DNA of 64,000 bases. Origin: CAVWSM01 sp963798505 (lineage in GTDB: Bacteria > Actinomycetota > Actinomycetes > Jiangellales > Jiangellaceae). The position numbers and the translations under genes were made by a program. The stretch is taken from assembly GCA_963798505.1 (NCBI GenBank), contig CAWCTX010000005.1, positions 868,001 to 932,000 of the forward strand. Direction: 5' to 3'. The notes below the pieces were generated by a model. The model saw only the letters and a program-made list of their open reading frames with translations, did no database searches and had not been told where the DNA came from. Below, piece after piece: positions 1-11,211 of this stretch. How positions within the stretch are numbered: position 1 is the first letter of the stretch; each line of letters begins with the position of its first letter.

Positions 1-224
1 TAGACGTCCAGCACCTCGCCGGGGATGTCGACGAACCGGTCCTGGCTGACCTCTTGCAGGATCAGGTCCATCGGGAAAAGCGGAGCCAGATCGTCCGGCC
101 CCACCGGCTCCTTGGTCCCCGGGTGCAGCACCGGCGGTGGCGGCGCCGGCAGGTCCGGCACGATGTTGTACCACTGCGTCGGCATCTCGGACTCGTCGAG
201 CACGATCTTGGTCGGGCCAGTCAC
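1..224 (-). CDS. trpB2: Tryptophan synthase beta chain, TrpB2 type (N-terminal part only)
   Basis: The gene runs off the left edge, leaving about 74 residues. It starts at a GTG preceded by a GGAGGAG ribosome site. The N-terminus carries the segments MPTQWYNIVPDL and HPGTKEPVGPDDL, followed by FPMDLILQE, which are characteristic of the long TrpB2 subclass rather than classical TrpB. Members of this family are PLP enzymes that condense indole (or indole-like substrates) with serine. The PLP lysine lies beyond the window, so catalytic competence cannot be judged. No trpA or other trp gene is visible beside it; the downstream-oriented neighbours are the NUDIX hydrolase and pyrG. Family assignment is confident; the physiological substrate is not known. 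Confidence 0.85.
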   Translation of the reverse strand, partial: MTGPTKIVLDESEMPTQWYNIVPDLPAPPPPVLHPGTKEPVGPDDLAPLFPMDLILQEVSQDRFVDIPGEVLDV

Positions 225-269
225 CGTGGGCTCCTCCGCGTCGAGGAAAGGCTGCGAGTTGTCAGAATG

Positions 270-932
270 TCACCGCCGCGGCGGCAACGCCTCCCGCGCC
301 GGCCACGGCGCGTCGCCGGGCCGCAACGACCCGAAGCCCTCGCCGTGCTTGACCGTCCACGCCGCAAGCGCGCCCGACACGAGGATCGGGTTGTGCAGGT
401 CGCCGCGCAGCACGCCGCGAACCAGGTCAGCGAGCGGGACGCGCGAGACCGGCATGTCGGCCTCCTCGATACTCGCCTACATGCCGCTCGTCCTCGGGCA
501 CCTCAGAGAGGCCCTGCGCAAGGAAGATGCGCACAGACTCGTTGGTCATGCCCGGCGACGTGAACAAGTCGACGAGTACGGACCACTGGTCGGCGCGGAC
601 GTGCGCCTCCTCGTACAGCTCGCGTCGCGCGGCGTCGAGGTAGGGCTCGCCGGCGACATCGAGCAGACCGGCGGGCAGCTCGACCAGTCGATGGCCGACC
701 GGGTGCCGGTACTGATGGACGACAAGCACCCGCTCATCTGCGTCGAGGGCGATGATCCCCACCGCGCCGGGGTGCACGACGACGTCACGGTCGAACGCCG
801 GCCCGCCGTTGGGCGGCTCGACGTGCTCCTCGTGCACCTCGATGACGCGGCTGGTGTCGAGGACGTGGCGCACGGAACTGACCGGCCAGCGCTCCGGGAC
901 GTCGATCACCGGCAGCGAGCCAGCATCTGCGC

Positions 933-936
<4 letters not shown>
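270..936 (-). CDS. NUDIX hydrolase, ADP-ribose pyrophosphatase-like (apparent frameshift)
   Basis: Predicted to hydrolyse ADP-ribose or a similar nucleoside diphosphate derivative. The N-terminal reading frame (936 down to about 470) contains HQYRHPVGHRLVELPAGLLD and a NUDIX box with RRELYEEAHVRADQW, placing the metal-binding glutamates in the REL-x-EE core. The C-terminal part (PVSRVPLADLVRGVLRGDL) is in another frame ending at 270. Joining them needs removal of one base near 469, where GAGTATCGAGGAGG would read GAGTATGAGGAGG; the joined protein is about 221 residues, normal for the family. Its GTG start overlaps the pyrG stop by 4 bases, a translational-coupling arrangement. pyrG followed by a NUDIX gene is the common order in actinomycetes. 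The frameshift looks technical. Confidence 0.85.
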
Positions 937-2627
<1,691 letters not shown>

Positions 2628-2699
2628 CGAGGCTCCCGTGGGTCGGCTCCGAGTGAGTTGGGCGGCGAAACGCCGTCACATCCACGGGACTCCAGGCTA

Positions 2700-3797
2700 T
2701 CAGGCCAGAGCGGTCAACTCCCGGTACACCGCGGCCACCGCACGTGCCGTGTCATCTTCGTCGGGCCAGGAGATGGCCCGTTCGCGCCCCTTGTCCGCGT
2801 ACGAGGTGCGCAGCGCCGGGTCGTCCAGCAGTTGGGCGACACCCGCGGCCACGGCATCGGCGTCACCGGCCGGCACCAGGATCGCGGCGTCGTCCACGAG
2901 CTCCGGCACGCCGCCGACAGCGGTGGCCACCAGCGGTGCGCCCGCACGGAGGGCTTCCTGCGCGACCAGGGCGCGGGCCTCCCATGCGCTGGTGAGCACG
3001 ACCACGTCGGCGGCAGCCATCAGGTCGGGCACGTCGGCCCGACGGCCGAGAAAGCGTACGGGGAGACCGCCGGCGTCAGCCTCTGCGGACAGCTGGTCGA
3101 GCAGCGGTCCGTCACCGGCGACGAGCACGACCGGCTGTGGTTGGCGGTCGCGCCAGGTCGCCGCTGCGCGGAGCAGGATGTCGTACGACTTCTGCGGCGC
3201 CAGCCGTCCGACGGCAAGCACGAGCGGCTGCTCTGCCGGTATGTCGAGCTCCGCCCGCAGCTCGGCCGGATCGCGCTGCGGAGGCGGGAGCGGCGGCGCG
3301 GCGACCGGCCCGAGCCGGGCGTCGATGGCGCCCAGCGAGCGGGCTCGCTCGACGAGGTCGGTCGACGCCCCGAGGGTGATGTCGGCCCGCACCGCGGCGA
3401 CGCGTTCGAGCCGCTCGAGGATGCGGCGTCGGGCGCCGGTGCCAAGAACGGCGTTGTGCCAGGTGGTGACGAGCGGCGTCCGTCCCGCGCGGCGCTTGCC
3501 GAGTGCCAGCCCGGCGAACGCCGCGGCGCGCAGCCCGTGCGCGTGGACGACGTCGTAGCCGGTGAGCTGCTGGCGCAGCCGCCGGATCGCGCGGGAATCG
3601 GACACCGGGCGCGGTGCGGCCGCGATCTCCACCGGCAGGAACCCGGCGCCCCGTGCGGAGAAGCCGAAGAGCGCGTCGGTGTCGGACGGCCCGTGTACGT
3701 CGACGTCGATGCCCAGTGCTGGCAGCCGGTCGACGAGCGACCGGGCGTGCTGGCCGACGCCGCCGGTGCTGGTGCCGAGGACGAGCGCGACCTTCAC
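2700..3797 (-). CDS. GT4-family glycosyltransferase
   Basis: A GT-B fold glycosyltransferase of 365 residues. The N-terminus VKVALVLGTSTGGVGQHARSL is the usual acceptor-side start of family GT4, and the C-terminal half holds VLAVGRLAPQKSYDILLRA and the nucleotide-sugar E-x7-E motif in EARALVAQEALRAG. I chose the GTG at 3797 because the reading frame above it is the complement of the next gene, and because this GTG overlaps the stop of the MurJ-like gene by 4 bases. It sits in the murJ-like/steA/mctB/recN block conserved in actinomycetes, suggesting a cell-envelope glycan or lipid-linked sugar role. The actual donor and acceptor are unknown. Confidence 0.88.
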   Translation of the reverse strand: MKVALVLGTSTGGVGQHARSLVDRLPALGIDVDVHGPSDTDALFGFSARGAGFLPVEIAAAPRPVSDSRAIRRLRQQLTGYDVVHAHGLRAAAFAGLALGKRRAGRTPLVTTWHNAVLGTGARRRILERLERVAAVRADITLGASTDLVERARSLGAIDARLGPVAAPPLPPPQRDPAELRAELDIPAEQPLVLAVGRLAPQKSYDILLRAAATWRDRQPQPVVLVAGDGPLLDQLSAEADAGGLPVRFLGRRADVPDLMAAADVVVLTSAWEARALVAQEALRAGAPLVATAVGGVPELVDDAAILVPAGDADAVAAGVAQLLDDPALRTSYADKGRERAISWPDEDDTARAVAAVYRELTALA

Positions 3798-5395
3798 CGG
3801 TGCCTCCCCCGCCGCCAGATCACGGCTACATCCTGCCGGGCGACCGCAGCCAACACTCCGCCGGTGACGGCTGCGGCGGCCGCGGCGGCGACGAGGCCGA
3901 TCAGGATTGTGCGGGCAGCGCCGCCTTCGTCGAATGCCGCGGCCACCATCGAGCCTGCCACCGCACCGGCTAGGGCCGCGACCCCGCCCAGCGCAGCGAT
4001 GGGCACGACGCGGCCCAATGCGCTGGGGCCCTCGGCGCGTCGGAGCGCCAGCAGGAGCAGGCCGGCCGCGAGCAACATGCCGACGCTGTGCGCCGCGCCC
4101 ACGGTGGCGACGACCCAGCCGGGTTCGGCAGCACGAGTCCCGAAGTAGGCCAGCACGACGGCGACCGCCCAGCCCGCGGCAGTGCCGGCGGCAACCGCGC
4201 GGGCCCGTCCGATGGAGAGGAGTGCCCGGTTGAGGTGGTAGACGAGTGCAAACCCGAGCAGCCCGGGCGCGAAGGCCACCAGGGTGCGTGCCATCTCGGC
4301 GTCGGGCACCGAGCCGTGGTCGCCGACGATGCCGAAGAAGCGGGCCACCGGCCACGCAGTCGCGGCCAGCAAAGCCGCTCCGAGCGCCGCGGCCAGCAGC
4401 ACCGCGCGCGACGACGCCGCGGTGGTAGCCGCGTAGGCCGCGCGGTCGCCGCGGTCGGCGTGCCCGGCCAGCGCCGGGTAGGTGCTGGTGGCGATGGGGA
4501 CGGCGAGCACGGCGAACGGAAGCAGGTAGACCATCCAGGAGTTCTGGAAGGTCACGAGCCGCCCGTCGCCGCCCTCCGCGTTGATCATCGGGATGAGTAG
4601 CAGCAGGGCGACCTGCTGGGCGAGAACCATCGCGACCCCCGCCCCGGCGAGCCGCGCCGCGCGGCGGCCCTGCCCGCCGGGGAACCGCAGCCGTGGCATG
4701 ACGCGCAGCCCACTCGCGATCAGGGGCACCAGCGTGGTCAGCGCGAGCGCTACCGCACCGAGCAGCGTGCCCACGGCGAGAATGAGCTCGTCGGAGCGCT
4801 GCACCGTCGACAGGTCGTTGCGGTCGCCCTCGAACTGGGCCGCGAAGACGAGGTACGCCGTCGCGACGACGACGCTCGACAGGATGGGCGCGGCCGCGGC
4901 GGCCAGGAAGCGCCGGTGGGCCTGCAGGATGCCGGCAGTGACCGCCGCGACGCCGTACAAGGGGATCTGCCACACAAACACCTGGAGCATCCGCGCGGCC
5001 ATCGCTTCCGCTTCGGAACCGGCGCCGGACAGGAGGTAGCCGCTGATCGGGCCGGCCAGCAGCCCGGCGACCACCGCGAGCGGCACCAGCACGACGACGA
5101 CCCAGCCGAGCAGCGCGGCGGTTGTCTGCCGCAACCTCTGCTCGTCCCCGCCGTGCACGGACCCGACGACCAGCGGGATGACGACGCCCGCAAGGGCTCC
5201 GCCGGCGACGATCTCGAACAGGATCGCGGGCACGTAGTTGGCGCTGACGTAGACATCACCGAGCAGCGTCTGCCCGACAGTCCCCTGGAAGACGAGCTGG
5301 CGGCCGAAGCCCACCAGCCTGGCGACCATGGTCACGGCCGCGACCAGTGCGGCAGCGCCCGCCAGCCCGACCCCGACCCGCCGGGCGGTGCTCAC
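3794..5395 (-). CDS. MurJ/MviN-like lipid flippase family membrane protein
   Basis: A 533-residue polytopic membrane protein of the MOP superfamily. About 13-14 hydrophobic segments are visible. The first helices contain VARLVGFGRQLVFQGTVG followed by NYVPAILFEIVAGGALAGVV, close to the conserved N-terminus of MviN/MurJ proteins. MurJ moves lipid II across the membrane during peptidoglycan synthesis; this copy lacks the long pseudokinase tail of mycobacterial MurJ and sits in the pyrG-recN block, where many actinomycetes keep a second MurJ-like protein, so a different lipid-linked substrate is possible. GTG start at 5395, overlapping the preceding gene's stop; its own stop overlaps the glycosyltransferase start, so three envelope genes appear coupled. 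Confidence 0.87.
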   Translation of the reverse strand: MSTARRVGVGLAGAAALVAAVTMVARLVGFGRQLVFQGTVGQTLLGDVYVSANYVPAILFEIVAGGALAGVVIPLVVGSVHGGDEQRLRQTTAALLGWVVVVLVPLAVVAGLLAGPISGYLLSGAGSEAEAMAARMLQVFVWQIPLYGVAAVTAGILQAHRRFLAAAAAPILSSVVVATAYLVFAAQFEGDRNDLSTVQRSDELILAVGTLLGAVALALTTLVPLIASGLRVMPRLRFPGGQGRRAARLAGAGVAMVLAQQVALLLLIPMINAEGGDGRLVTFQNSWMVYLLPFAVLAVPIATSTYPALAGHADRGDRAAYAATTAASSRAVLLAAALGAALLAATAWPVARFFGIVGDHGSVPDAEMARTLVAFAPGLLGFALVYHLNRALLSIGRARAVAAGTAAGWAVAVVLAYFGTRAAEPGWVVATVGAAHSVGMLLAAGLLLLALRRAEGPSALGRVVPIAALGGVAALAGAVAGSMVAAAFDEGGAARTILIGLVAAAAAAAVTGGVLAAVARQDVAVIWRRGRHR

Positions 5396-6235
5396 GAGGT
5401 GTCGCGGTCAGGCGAGCGCTGGGCGCGGGCGCGGCCGAGCTGGTCGACCCAGCGCAGCGGGGTGGTGCGGTCGATGACCCTGCTGAAGCTGACCTTCTCG
5501 CTGGCGAGGGTGAGCGCCACGACGGCGGCGAGCCACGCGGCGGTCCCGATGGTGCCGGTCGTTGCCACCAGCGCGAGCCCGACGCCGGCACCGAGCGCGT
5601 TGGCACCCGTGTCGCCGAGCATGCCCCGCTCCCCGAGGTCCTCCGGCAGGCTGGCGGCGGCTGCGCCGAGCGGTGCCGCGATGACAGCACCGTCGCGGGC
5701 CAGCAACACCGGGGTGGCGAGCAGGCCGACCTTGAGTGCCCGACCCGGCCGCAGGTCGAAGAGGTTGACGAGGTTGGCCGTGCCGGCGATGAGCGCGCCG
5801 CCGAGCAGCGCATCGGCGACGTTGTCGGAGACGAGCCACGCCGCGGCAAGCCCGGTCGCGCCGATGCCGACGATCTTGACGAGCCCGCTCGTCACCTGGC
5901 CGGAGCGCAGGGCACCGAGGTGGCCGCGCAGGCCTTTGCTGGCCGTGGTGCCGGCCAGGTCGTCGAAGGCGCCGAACGCGCCGGCGCCGAGTGTCGCGAC
6001 GACGGCTGCGGCTCGCGTCGACGCGGGAAGGCCGGGCGTGGCGAGCAGTCCGGCCGTCGCACCGACGACGTAGGCCGGGCCCTTCGAGCAGCGACACGCT
6101 GTCGCCGGCATGGTTGGTGCGCTCCCAGCGGCCGCGGCCGCCCGGCGGCCACTTCTGCAGGAGCCGACGCGCACCCCAGGTCGCCGCCGCGGCCACGCTC
6201 AGGCCGACGGCCGCCGACACCACCCCAGCCGCCAC
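5392..6235 (-). CDS. MraY/WecA-like integral membrane protein (apparent frameshift)
   Basis: A highly hydrophobic protein of about 280 residues resembling the polyprenyl-phosphate sugar-1-phosphate transferase superfamily. GAFGAFDDLAGT recalls the aspartate-rich cytoplasmic loop of MraY/WecA, NLVNLFDLRPGRALK the N-x-x-N-x-x-D motif, and GERGMLGDTGANALGAGVG the GD-x-G-x-N motif. The first 50 residues are read from 6235 and the rest in another frame from about 6077; removing one G in GGGCCCGGCC restores one frame. It lies between mctB and the MurJ-like gene with 5-base spacing and a 4-base overlap. Function is likely envelope related; the substrate is not deducible. Confidence 0.8.
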
Positions 6236-6240
6236 GCCGA

Positions 6241-7255
6241 CTACTCCTCGGCGGCCGCGGTGTCGTCGGCGAAGTCGGGCGGCAGCGGACCGTCGGTGGC
6301 GCCCACGGCGCCGTAATGCCCGGCGCCGCCTGTCAGCTGCTCGTCGAGCGCGAAGACCGTGGCGATCCGGCCACCGGAGAGGTCGGCCACATCGACCGTC
6401 GACACGTTCTCCGACGCGTCGCCGCTGGCCCGGACGAGGGCGACGACGCCACCTTCCGCTGCAGACTCTGGGGTGCCCGAGACCACGGAGCCCTGACCCG
6501 CGGCGTCGAGGGCCGTGGCGATCGGGACCAGCCGCTCGCCCCGCTCGTTGCGGTCATCGCCTGAGGCGGGCGGCCCGGCAACGACGACGGCAAGCGTGGC
6601 CGAACCGTCGACCTCTCCGTCCACCGACAGCAGGCCGGCCTCCTGGAGCGCGGCCAAGACCGCGGCATCGGCGGGATCGGTCCGGGCCCTCGGGCTCCGT
6701 CGGCTCGGTGGGCTGCGTTGCCGGGTCGGAGGACGAATCGGTGCCGGTCGCGAACGCCGGGTCGACGAGCGCACCGGCGAGCAGCGCGGCGCCGCGGTCA
6801 TAGCCGCTGCCCTCCGGCAGGGTCGTTCCCTCGCTGACCAGCTCGACGGCCAGGTCGTCGAGGACCTGCTCCTGGTCAGGATCGGTCCAGGTGTCGCTGA
6901 TAGAGACGGTGCCGGTGACCGTGGCCCCCGCCGTGCCCAGGCTGTCCCGCAGGGCCGAGACAACGGCGGAACTGGCCCCCGGCAGCTCGACGACGACGAC
7001 CCGCCTGTTGGTGAGCGTGCCCGTGGTGAGGGCGGGCTCCACGGTGGCGATGAACCCCTCGCGATAGTCGTTGCCGCGCTGCAGCTCGGTGATCTCGTCC
7101 TGCAGCTCGCGATTGCGATCACGGAGGTCGGACACCTGCGACGTCAGCGCCTGGTCGGCCGCCTCGTCGAAGGGCCCGGCGCCGAGAACGATGCCGGCAG
7201 CCAGGGCGAAGAAGACAGCAATGATGGAGACGAGGTGATATCGGAAGTCGATCAC
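6241..7255 (-). CDS. mctB: MctB/SteB-like membrane protein (copper transporter MctB family; apparent frameshift)
   Basis: Begins VIDFRYHLVSIIAVFFALAAG, a single membrane anchor that is the hallmark of the MctB family, followed by a coiled coil (LRDRNRELQDEITELQ) and a mixed alpha/beta extracellular domain. M. tuberculosis MctB was linked to copper resistance, while the corynebacterial homologue SteB partners SteA in cell separation; adjacency to steA here, with only one base between the genes, favours the SteB role. The start is the GTG at 7255. The C-terminal third (residues after about 190) lies in a different frame, joined near 6685 where GAGGGCCCGGACCGATCC has one base too many. Reconstructed length is about 337 residues, normal. 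Confidence 0.87.
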
Positions 7256-7256
7256 G

Positions 7257-8447
7257 TCACACGATTCCCTGGAGCCAGAACACGAAGCGGTCCCACCACG
7301 CGCCCACGACGTCGAGCCAGGCGCGGCCGGTGGGGGTCGACATGATGGCCGTGGTGAGCGCCGCAAGCCCGGCGATGACGAGCACCAGGAGCATGTACGA
7401 CGGGATGCGGTTGCGATAGAGCCGGGACACGCCCTTCGGGTCGATCAGCTTGTCGCCGACGCGAAGCCTGGTGATGAACGTCGAGGCCATGCCTTCACGG
7501 CCCTTGTCGAGGAACTCGACCAGCGTGTAGTGGGTGCCGACGGCGACGATCTGCGTGGCGCCCTTGTCGTCGGCCAGCAGCATCGCGATGTCTTCGCTCG
7601 TGCCGGACGCCGCGAACACGGCCGCTGGCAGACCCAACCGCTCGACCCGCTCGAGCCCGGGTGCGCGGCCGTCGCGGTAGGCGTGCACGACGATCTCGGC
7701 GCCACTGTTGAGTGCGGCGTCGGACACCGAGTCCATGTCGCCGACGATCAGGTCGGGTTTGTAGCCGGCCTCGAGCAGCGCGTCGGCGCCGCCGTCGACG
7801 CCCATGAGCACCGGACGGTTTTCCCGGATGTACGGCCGCAGCATTGCCAGGTCTTCCTTGTAGTCGTAGCCGCGGACGACGATGAGGGCGTGCCGGCCCT
7901 CGAGGCGAGTGCGAATGTCGGGCACGCCGACCCGGTCGAGCAGCAGGTCCTTCTCGCGTCGGACGTACTCCATGGTGTTGCCGACGAACGCCTCCAACTG
8001 CACCGACATACCCGCTCGCGCCTCCTCCATGAGGTCGGCGACGGACTGCTTCGTCTGCAGCGTGCCGGAGGCGAGCGGCACGGAGGTGTCAACGGTGTCG
8101 CGGTAGAGGACGTTGCCATCGACACGTAACACCTCACCCTCATGGATGAGCCCGAGGACCTCGTTGCCGACGCCGTCCACCAGCGGGATGCCGGCGTCGA
8201 TGAGGATCTCTGGTCCGAGGTTGGGGTAGCGGCCGCTGACCGATGCCGCCACGTTGAGCACCGCGCCGGCCTGGCACGCGACGAGCGCCTCCGCGCTGAC
8301 CCGGTCGAGGTCGAGATGGTCGATGACCGCGATCTCGCCCGAACGTAGCCGCTTGGTGAGGTTCTTGGTGCGCCGGTCGACGCGCACGACCCCCGTGACG
8401 CCCGGTAACTGCGGCGTGCGGCGTCGGCGGAGAGCGGAGAGGCGCAT
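7257..8447 (-). CDS. steA: SteA, putative cytokinetic ring/cell separation protein
   Basis: A 396-residue protein starting MRLSALRRRRTPQLPGVTG. It matches the SteA family of actinobacteria: a thiamine pyrophosphokinase-like catalytic-domain fold (KPDLIVGDMDSVSD, GVDGGADALLEAGY) and a C-terminal transmembrane helix (YMLLVLVIAGLAALTTAIM) followed by a short tail. In Corynebacterium glutamicum SteA and its membrane partner SteB act in daughter-cell separation. An upstream in-frame start 25 residues earlier is possible, but the family begins at the chosen methionine. It lies between recN and mctB, the conserved order. The fold is nucleotide-kinase-like, but pyrophosphokinase activity is not implied. 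Confidence 0.88.
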   Translation of the reverse strand: MRLSALRRRRTPQLPGVTGVVRVDRRTKNLTKRLRSGEIAVIDHLDLDRVSAEALVACQAGAVLNVAASVSGRYPNLGPEILIDAGIPLVDGVGNEVLGLIHEGEVLRVDGNVLYRDTVDTSVPLASGTLQTKQSVADLMEEARAGMSVQLEAFVGNTMEYVRREKDLLLDRVGVPDIRTRLEGRHALIVVRGYDYKEDLAMLRPYIRENRPVLMGVDGGADALLEAGYKPDLIVGDMDSVSDAALNSGAEIVVHAYRDGRAPGLERVERLGLPAAVFAASGTSEDIAMLLADDKGATQIVAVGTHYTLVEFLDKGREGMASTFITRLRVGDKLIDPKGVSRLYRNRIPSYMLLVLVIAGLAALTTAIMSTPTGRAWLDVVGAWWDRFVFWLQGIV

Positions 8448-8518
8448 CGATGGAATCCTGCCAGACGCGAGAGGGGTGCCCATGCGGCGAGCAAGATCGG
8501 CCGACCGCCTGCTGACGC

Positions 8519-10270
8519 TCATCGGGTCGCACCAGGAACGCGGTCGGAGGCCGCCATCGCGAGCAGCTCCTCCGCGTGCGCCGCCGCGGTCGCCGAGTCC
8601 TCCAGACCTGCGAGCATGCGCGAAAGCTCACGGATTCGTCCCGCCTCGTCGAGCCCGACCACACCCGAGGCGGTGACGCGGCCGTCATCGCTCTTGACCA
8701 CGGTCAGGTGCCGGTCGGCGAACGCCGCCACCTGCGGCAGGTGCGTGACGACAATCACCTGGGATGTGGTCGCCAACCGGGCCAGCCGACGGCCGACCTC
8801 GACGGCGGCCGAGCCGCCGACGCCCGCGTCGACCTCGTCGAAGACAAAGGTGGGTACGGGGTCGCTCCCGGCGAGCACGACCTCGATCGCGAGCATCACG
8901 CGGGAGAGCTCGCCGCCGGACGCGCCGCGGCTGATCGGTCTCGGCGCCGCTCCGCGGTGCGGGGCGAGCAGGATCTCGACGTCGTCGACGCCCGTCGGCC
9001 CGAAGGCCAGGCGTCGCCCATCGACCTCGAGCCCGTCGCCGGCCTCGGTCTGGCGTACCGTCACCTCGATGCGGGCGTGCGGCATCGCGAGCGCGGTCAG
9101 CTCGTCGCCCACGGCTGCCGCGAACTGTCGGGCTGCGGCGCCACGAGCGGCTGACAGCTCGGCTGCGAGCCGGGCAAGACGCGCTGCCGTCTCCTGCCTC
9201 TCGTGCTGCAGCTCGTCGATGCGCTCGTCGTCGCTGTCCAGCACGCTCACGCGGTCGGCCGCCGCGCGTGCCCAGGCCAGCACCTCGTCGACGTCGTCGC
9301 CGTACTTGCGCAGCAGGCCGCCGATCTCCGCCCGCCGGTCCTGCACCGCCGCAAGACGCGCCGGGTCGGTGTCGACGGCCGCCGCATAGGACGCGAGGTC
9401 GGCTGCAACGTCGCTGACGAGATAGGTGCACTCGGCCAGGCGGTCGCCGAGTCTGGCCAGCTCGGGGTCGTGGCTGCGGACCGGGTCGAGGCTGCGCCGC
9501 GCCGCGGCGAGCAGGGTCAGCGCATCAGTGCTGCCCTCGGCCATGGCGTCGTCGCCGGCCAGGGCGAGCTGCGCCGCGCTCGCCCCGGTGCGCAGCGCGT
9601 CGGCGTGGGCGAGCCGCTCGGCCTCCTCGCCCAAGGTGAGGTCCTCACCTGGCTGCGGGTCGACCTTCTCCACCTCCGCGAGGCCGAACCGCAGCAGGTC
9701 GGCCTCCTGCGCCCGGTCACGCGCCCGCGACGTGAGCTCACCGAGCTCTGCATCGATCGTCCGCAGCCGCGTGTAGGCCGCCACATAGTCGTCGAGCAGC
9801 CCCACGACGGTGTCGCCCGCATATCGGTCGAGCGCGGCGCGCTGCCGGGCGGGCTGCAGGAGCCGGAGCTGGTCGGACTGGCCGTGCACAGCGACCAGAT
9901 CGCCGCCGAGCTCGGTCAGCAGCGTCGCGGGTACGCCGCGCCCGCCCAGCTGCGCGCGTGAGCGGCCCTCGGCGTGCACGACCCGGCCGAACAGCAGCAC
10001 GTCGTCGTCGATGTCGGCGCCAGCGTCGGCCGCGCGGGTCGCGACTGGGCCGACGGGGTCGACCCGCACTCGCCCCTCCACCACCGCCCGTCCGGCGCCG
10101 CCGCGGACGAGGCCGACATCGGCCTTGCCTCCGAGCAGCAGGCTGAGCGCGGTGAGGACCATGGTCTTGCCGGCACCGGTCTCGCCCGTGATCGCGGTGA
10201 ACCCAGGGCCGAGCTCGAGCTCGGCGTCGTCGATCACACCGAGCCCGCGGATGCGGATCTCCTCGAGCAC
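8519..10270 (-). CDS. recN: DNA repair protein RecN
   Basis: SMC-like ATPase of double-strand break repair, 583 residues. The N-terminal ATP-binding lobe has LEEIRIRGLGVIDDAELELG and Walker A GETGAGKTMV; the centre is predicted coiled coil; the C-terminal lobe holds the ABC signature region SRGASGGELSRVMLAIEVVL, Walker B FVFDEVDAGVGG and the H-loop VVTHLPQVAAFAD. I start it at the GTG at 10270, because the frame above is the complement of nadK and the family begins with the L-E-E-I-R-I segment. It follows nadK after about 10 bases and precedes steA. No frame problem was seen. Confidence 0.95.
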   Translation of the reverse strand: MLEEIRIRGLGVIDDAELELGPGFTAITGETGAGKTMVLTALSLLLGGKADVGLVRGGAGRAVVEGRVRVDPVGPVATRAADAGADIDDDVLLFGRVVHAEGRSRAQLGGRGVPATLLTELGGDLVAVHGQSDQLRLLQPARQRAALDRYAGDTVVGLLDDYVAAYTRLRTIDAELGELTSRARDRAQEADLLRFGLAEVEKVDPQPGEDLTLGEEAERLAHADALRTGASAAQLALAGDDAMAEGSTDALTLLAAARRSLDPVRSHDPELARLGDRLAECTYLVSDVAADLASYAAAVDTDPARLAAVQDRRAEIGGLLRKYGDDVDEVLAWARAAADRVSVLDSDDERIDELQHERQETAARLARLAAELSAARGAAARQFAAAVGDELTALAMPHARIEVTVRQTEAGDGLEVDGRRLAFGPTGVDDVEILLAPHRGAAPRPISRGASGGELSRVMLAIEVVLAGSDPVPTFVFDEVDAGVGGSAAVEVGRRLARLATTSQVIVVTHLPQVAAFADRHLTVVKSDDGRVTASGVVGLDEAGRIRELSRMLAGLEDSATAAAHAEELLAMAASDRVPGATR

Positions 10271-10280
10271 GAGAGCGAGC

Positions 10281-11211
10281 CTACGAGTCTTGGGTGCGCT
10301 GACCGGGGGACCCCGGGCCGCTGGCGTGGCGCGCACCCCGCCAGCCCTCAACCGGGAGCGCGAACTTCGCGACCAGCCGGTCGGTGAACGGCGCCTTGTG
10401 CAGCCGGGCGAGGCGTACGGGCTCGGCGCCGCGCCGCACCTCGATGCGCGCGCCGGCCGGTAGCCGCAGCTGGCGCCGCCCGTCACAGGACAGCGCCGCC
10501 CCTGGAGTGCGCTCCGCGACCTCGAGGGCGAGCACGGAGTCCGGGCCGACCACAAGCGGCCGGGCGAACAGCGCATGCGCGCTGATCGGCACGACCAGGA
10601 AGGCCTCGACAGCCGGCCACACAACGGGCCCTCCCGCGCTGAACGCGTGTGCGGTCGACCCCGTGGGTGTGGCGAGCACAACGCCGTCGCATCCCCACCG
10701 GGACAGCGGCCGCTCGTCGATCTCCAGGAGCACCTCGATCATGCGCTGCGGCGACTCCTTCTCGATGGTGACCTCGTTGAGCGCCCAGTCGCGATGCCGC
10801 ACGTCGCCGTTGACCCGTACCTCGACATCGATGGTCAGCCGCTCCTCGACCTCGTAGGACCGGTCGACGATGTGCTTGACCGTGTAGGAGATGTCGTCGC
10901 GCTCGGCTTCCGCCAGGAACCCGACATGTCCGAGGTTGACGCCGAGCAGTGGCGTGGCCGTGGGACGCGCCAGCTCCGCGCCACGCAGGATCGTGCCGTC
11001 GCCCCCGATGACGACGACGAGCTCGCAACCGGCGGCCGGCCGCTCGTCGGATGCGAGGGGGCGATCATCGGTGAGCCCGAGCTCCGCGGCTTCGTCGTGG
11101 AGCAGGTGCACAGCGATGCCGGCGCTCTCCAGACGGTCGACGACCTCGTGCGTCGCGGAGATCGCCTCGCGGGCGACCGGTGTGAGTGACGACAAGAACT
11201 GCGCGGCTCAC
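10281..11211 (-). CDS. nadK: NAD kinase (apparent frameshift near the N-terminus)
   Basis: Phosphorylates NAD to NADP using ATP or polyphosphate. Signatures include VVVIGGDGTILRGAELA (GGDG motif), NLGHVGFLAE, and VVLATPTGSTAHAFSAGGPVVWP. The usual family start is found as VSRAVLVVTHTGRP from a GTG at 11211, which overlaps the tlyA stop by 4 bases. The rest of the protein is one frame away from about 11172, where GGTCGCCCGCGAGG appears to carry one extra C. Reconstructed length is about 309 residues, normal. NAD kinase is essential, so the disruption is far more likely a sequencing or assembly error than a real lesion. The order tlyA-nadK-recN is conserved in actinomycetes. Confidence 0.93.

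Noticed and set aside
10281..11195. Shorter nadK starting at MSSLTPVAREAISATHEV
   Set aside because: The conserved family start VLVVTHTGRP is found just upstream in another frame, joined by one extra C, and overlaps tlyA neatly.
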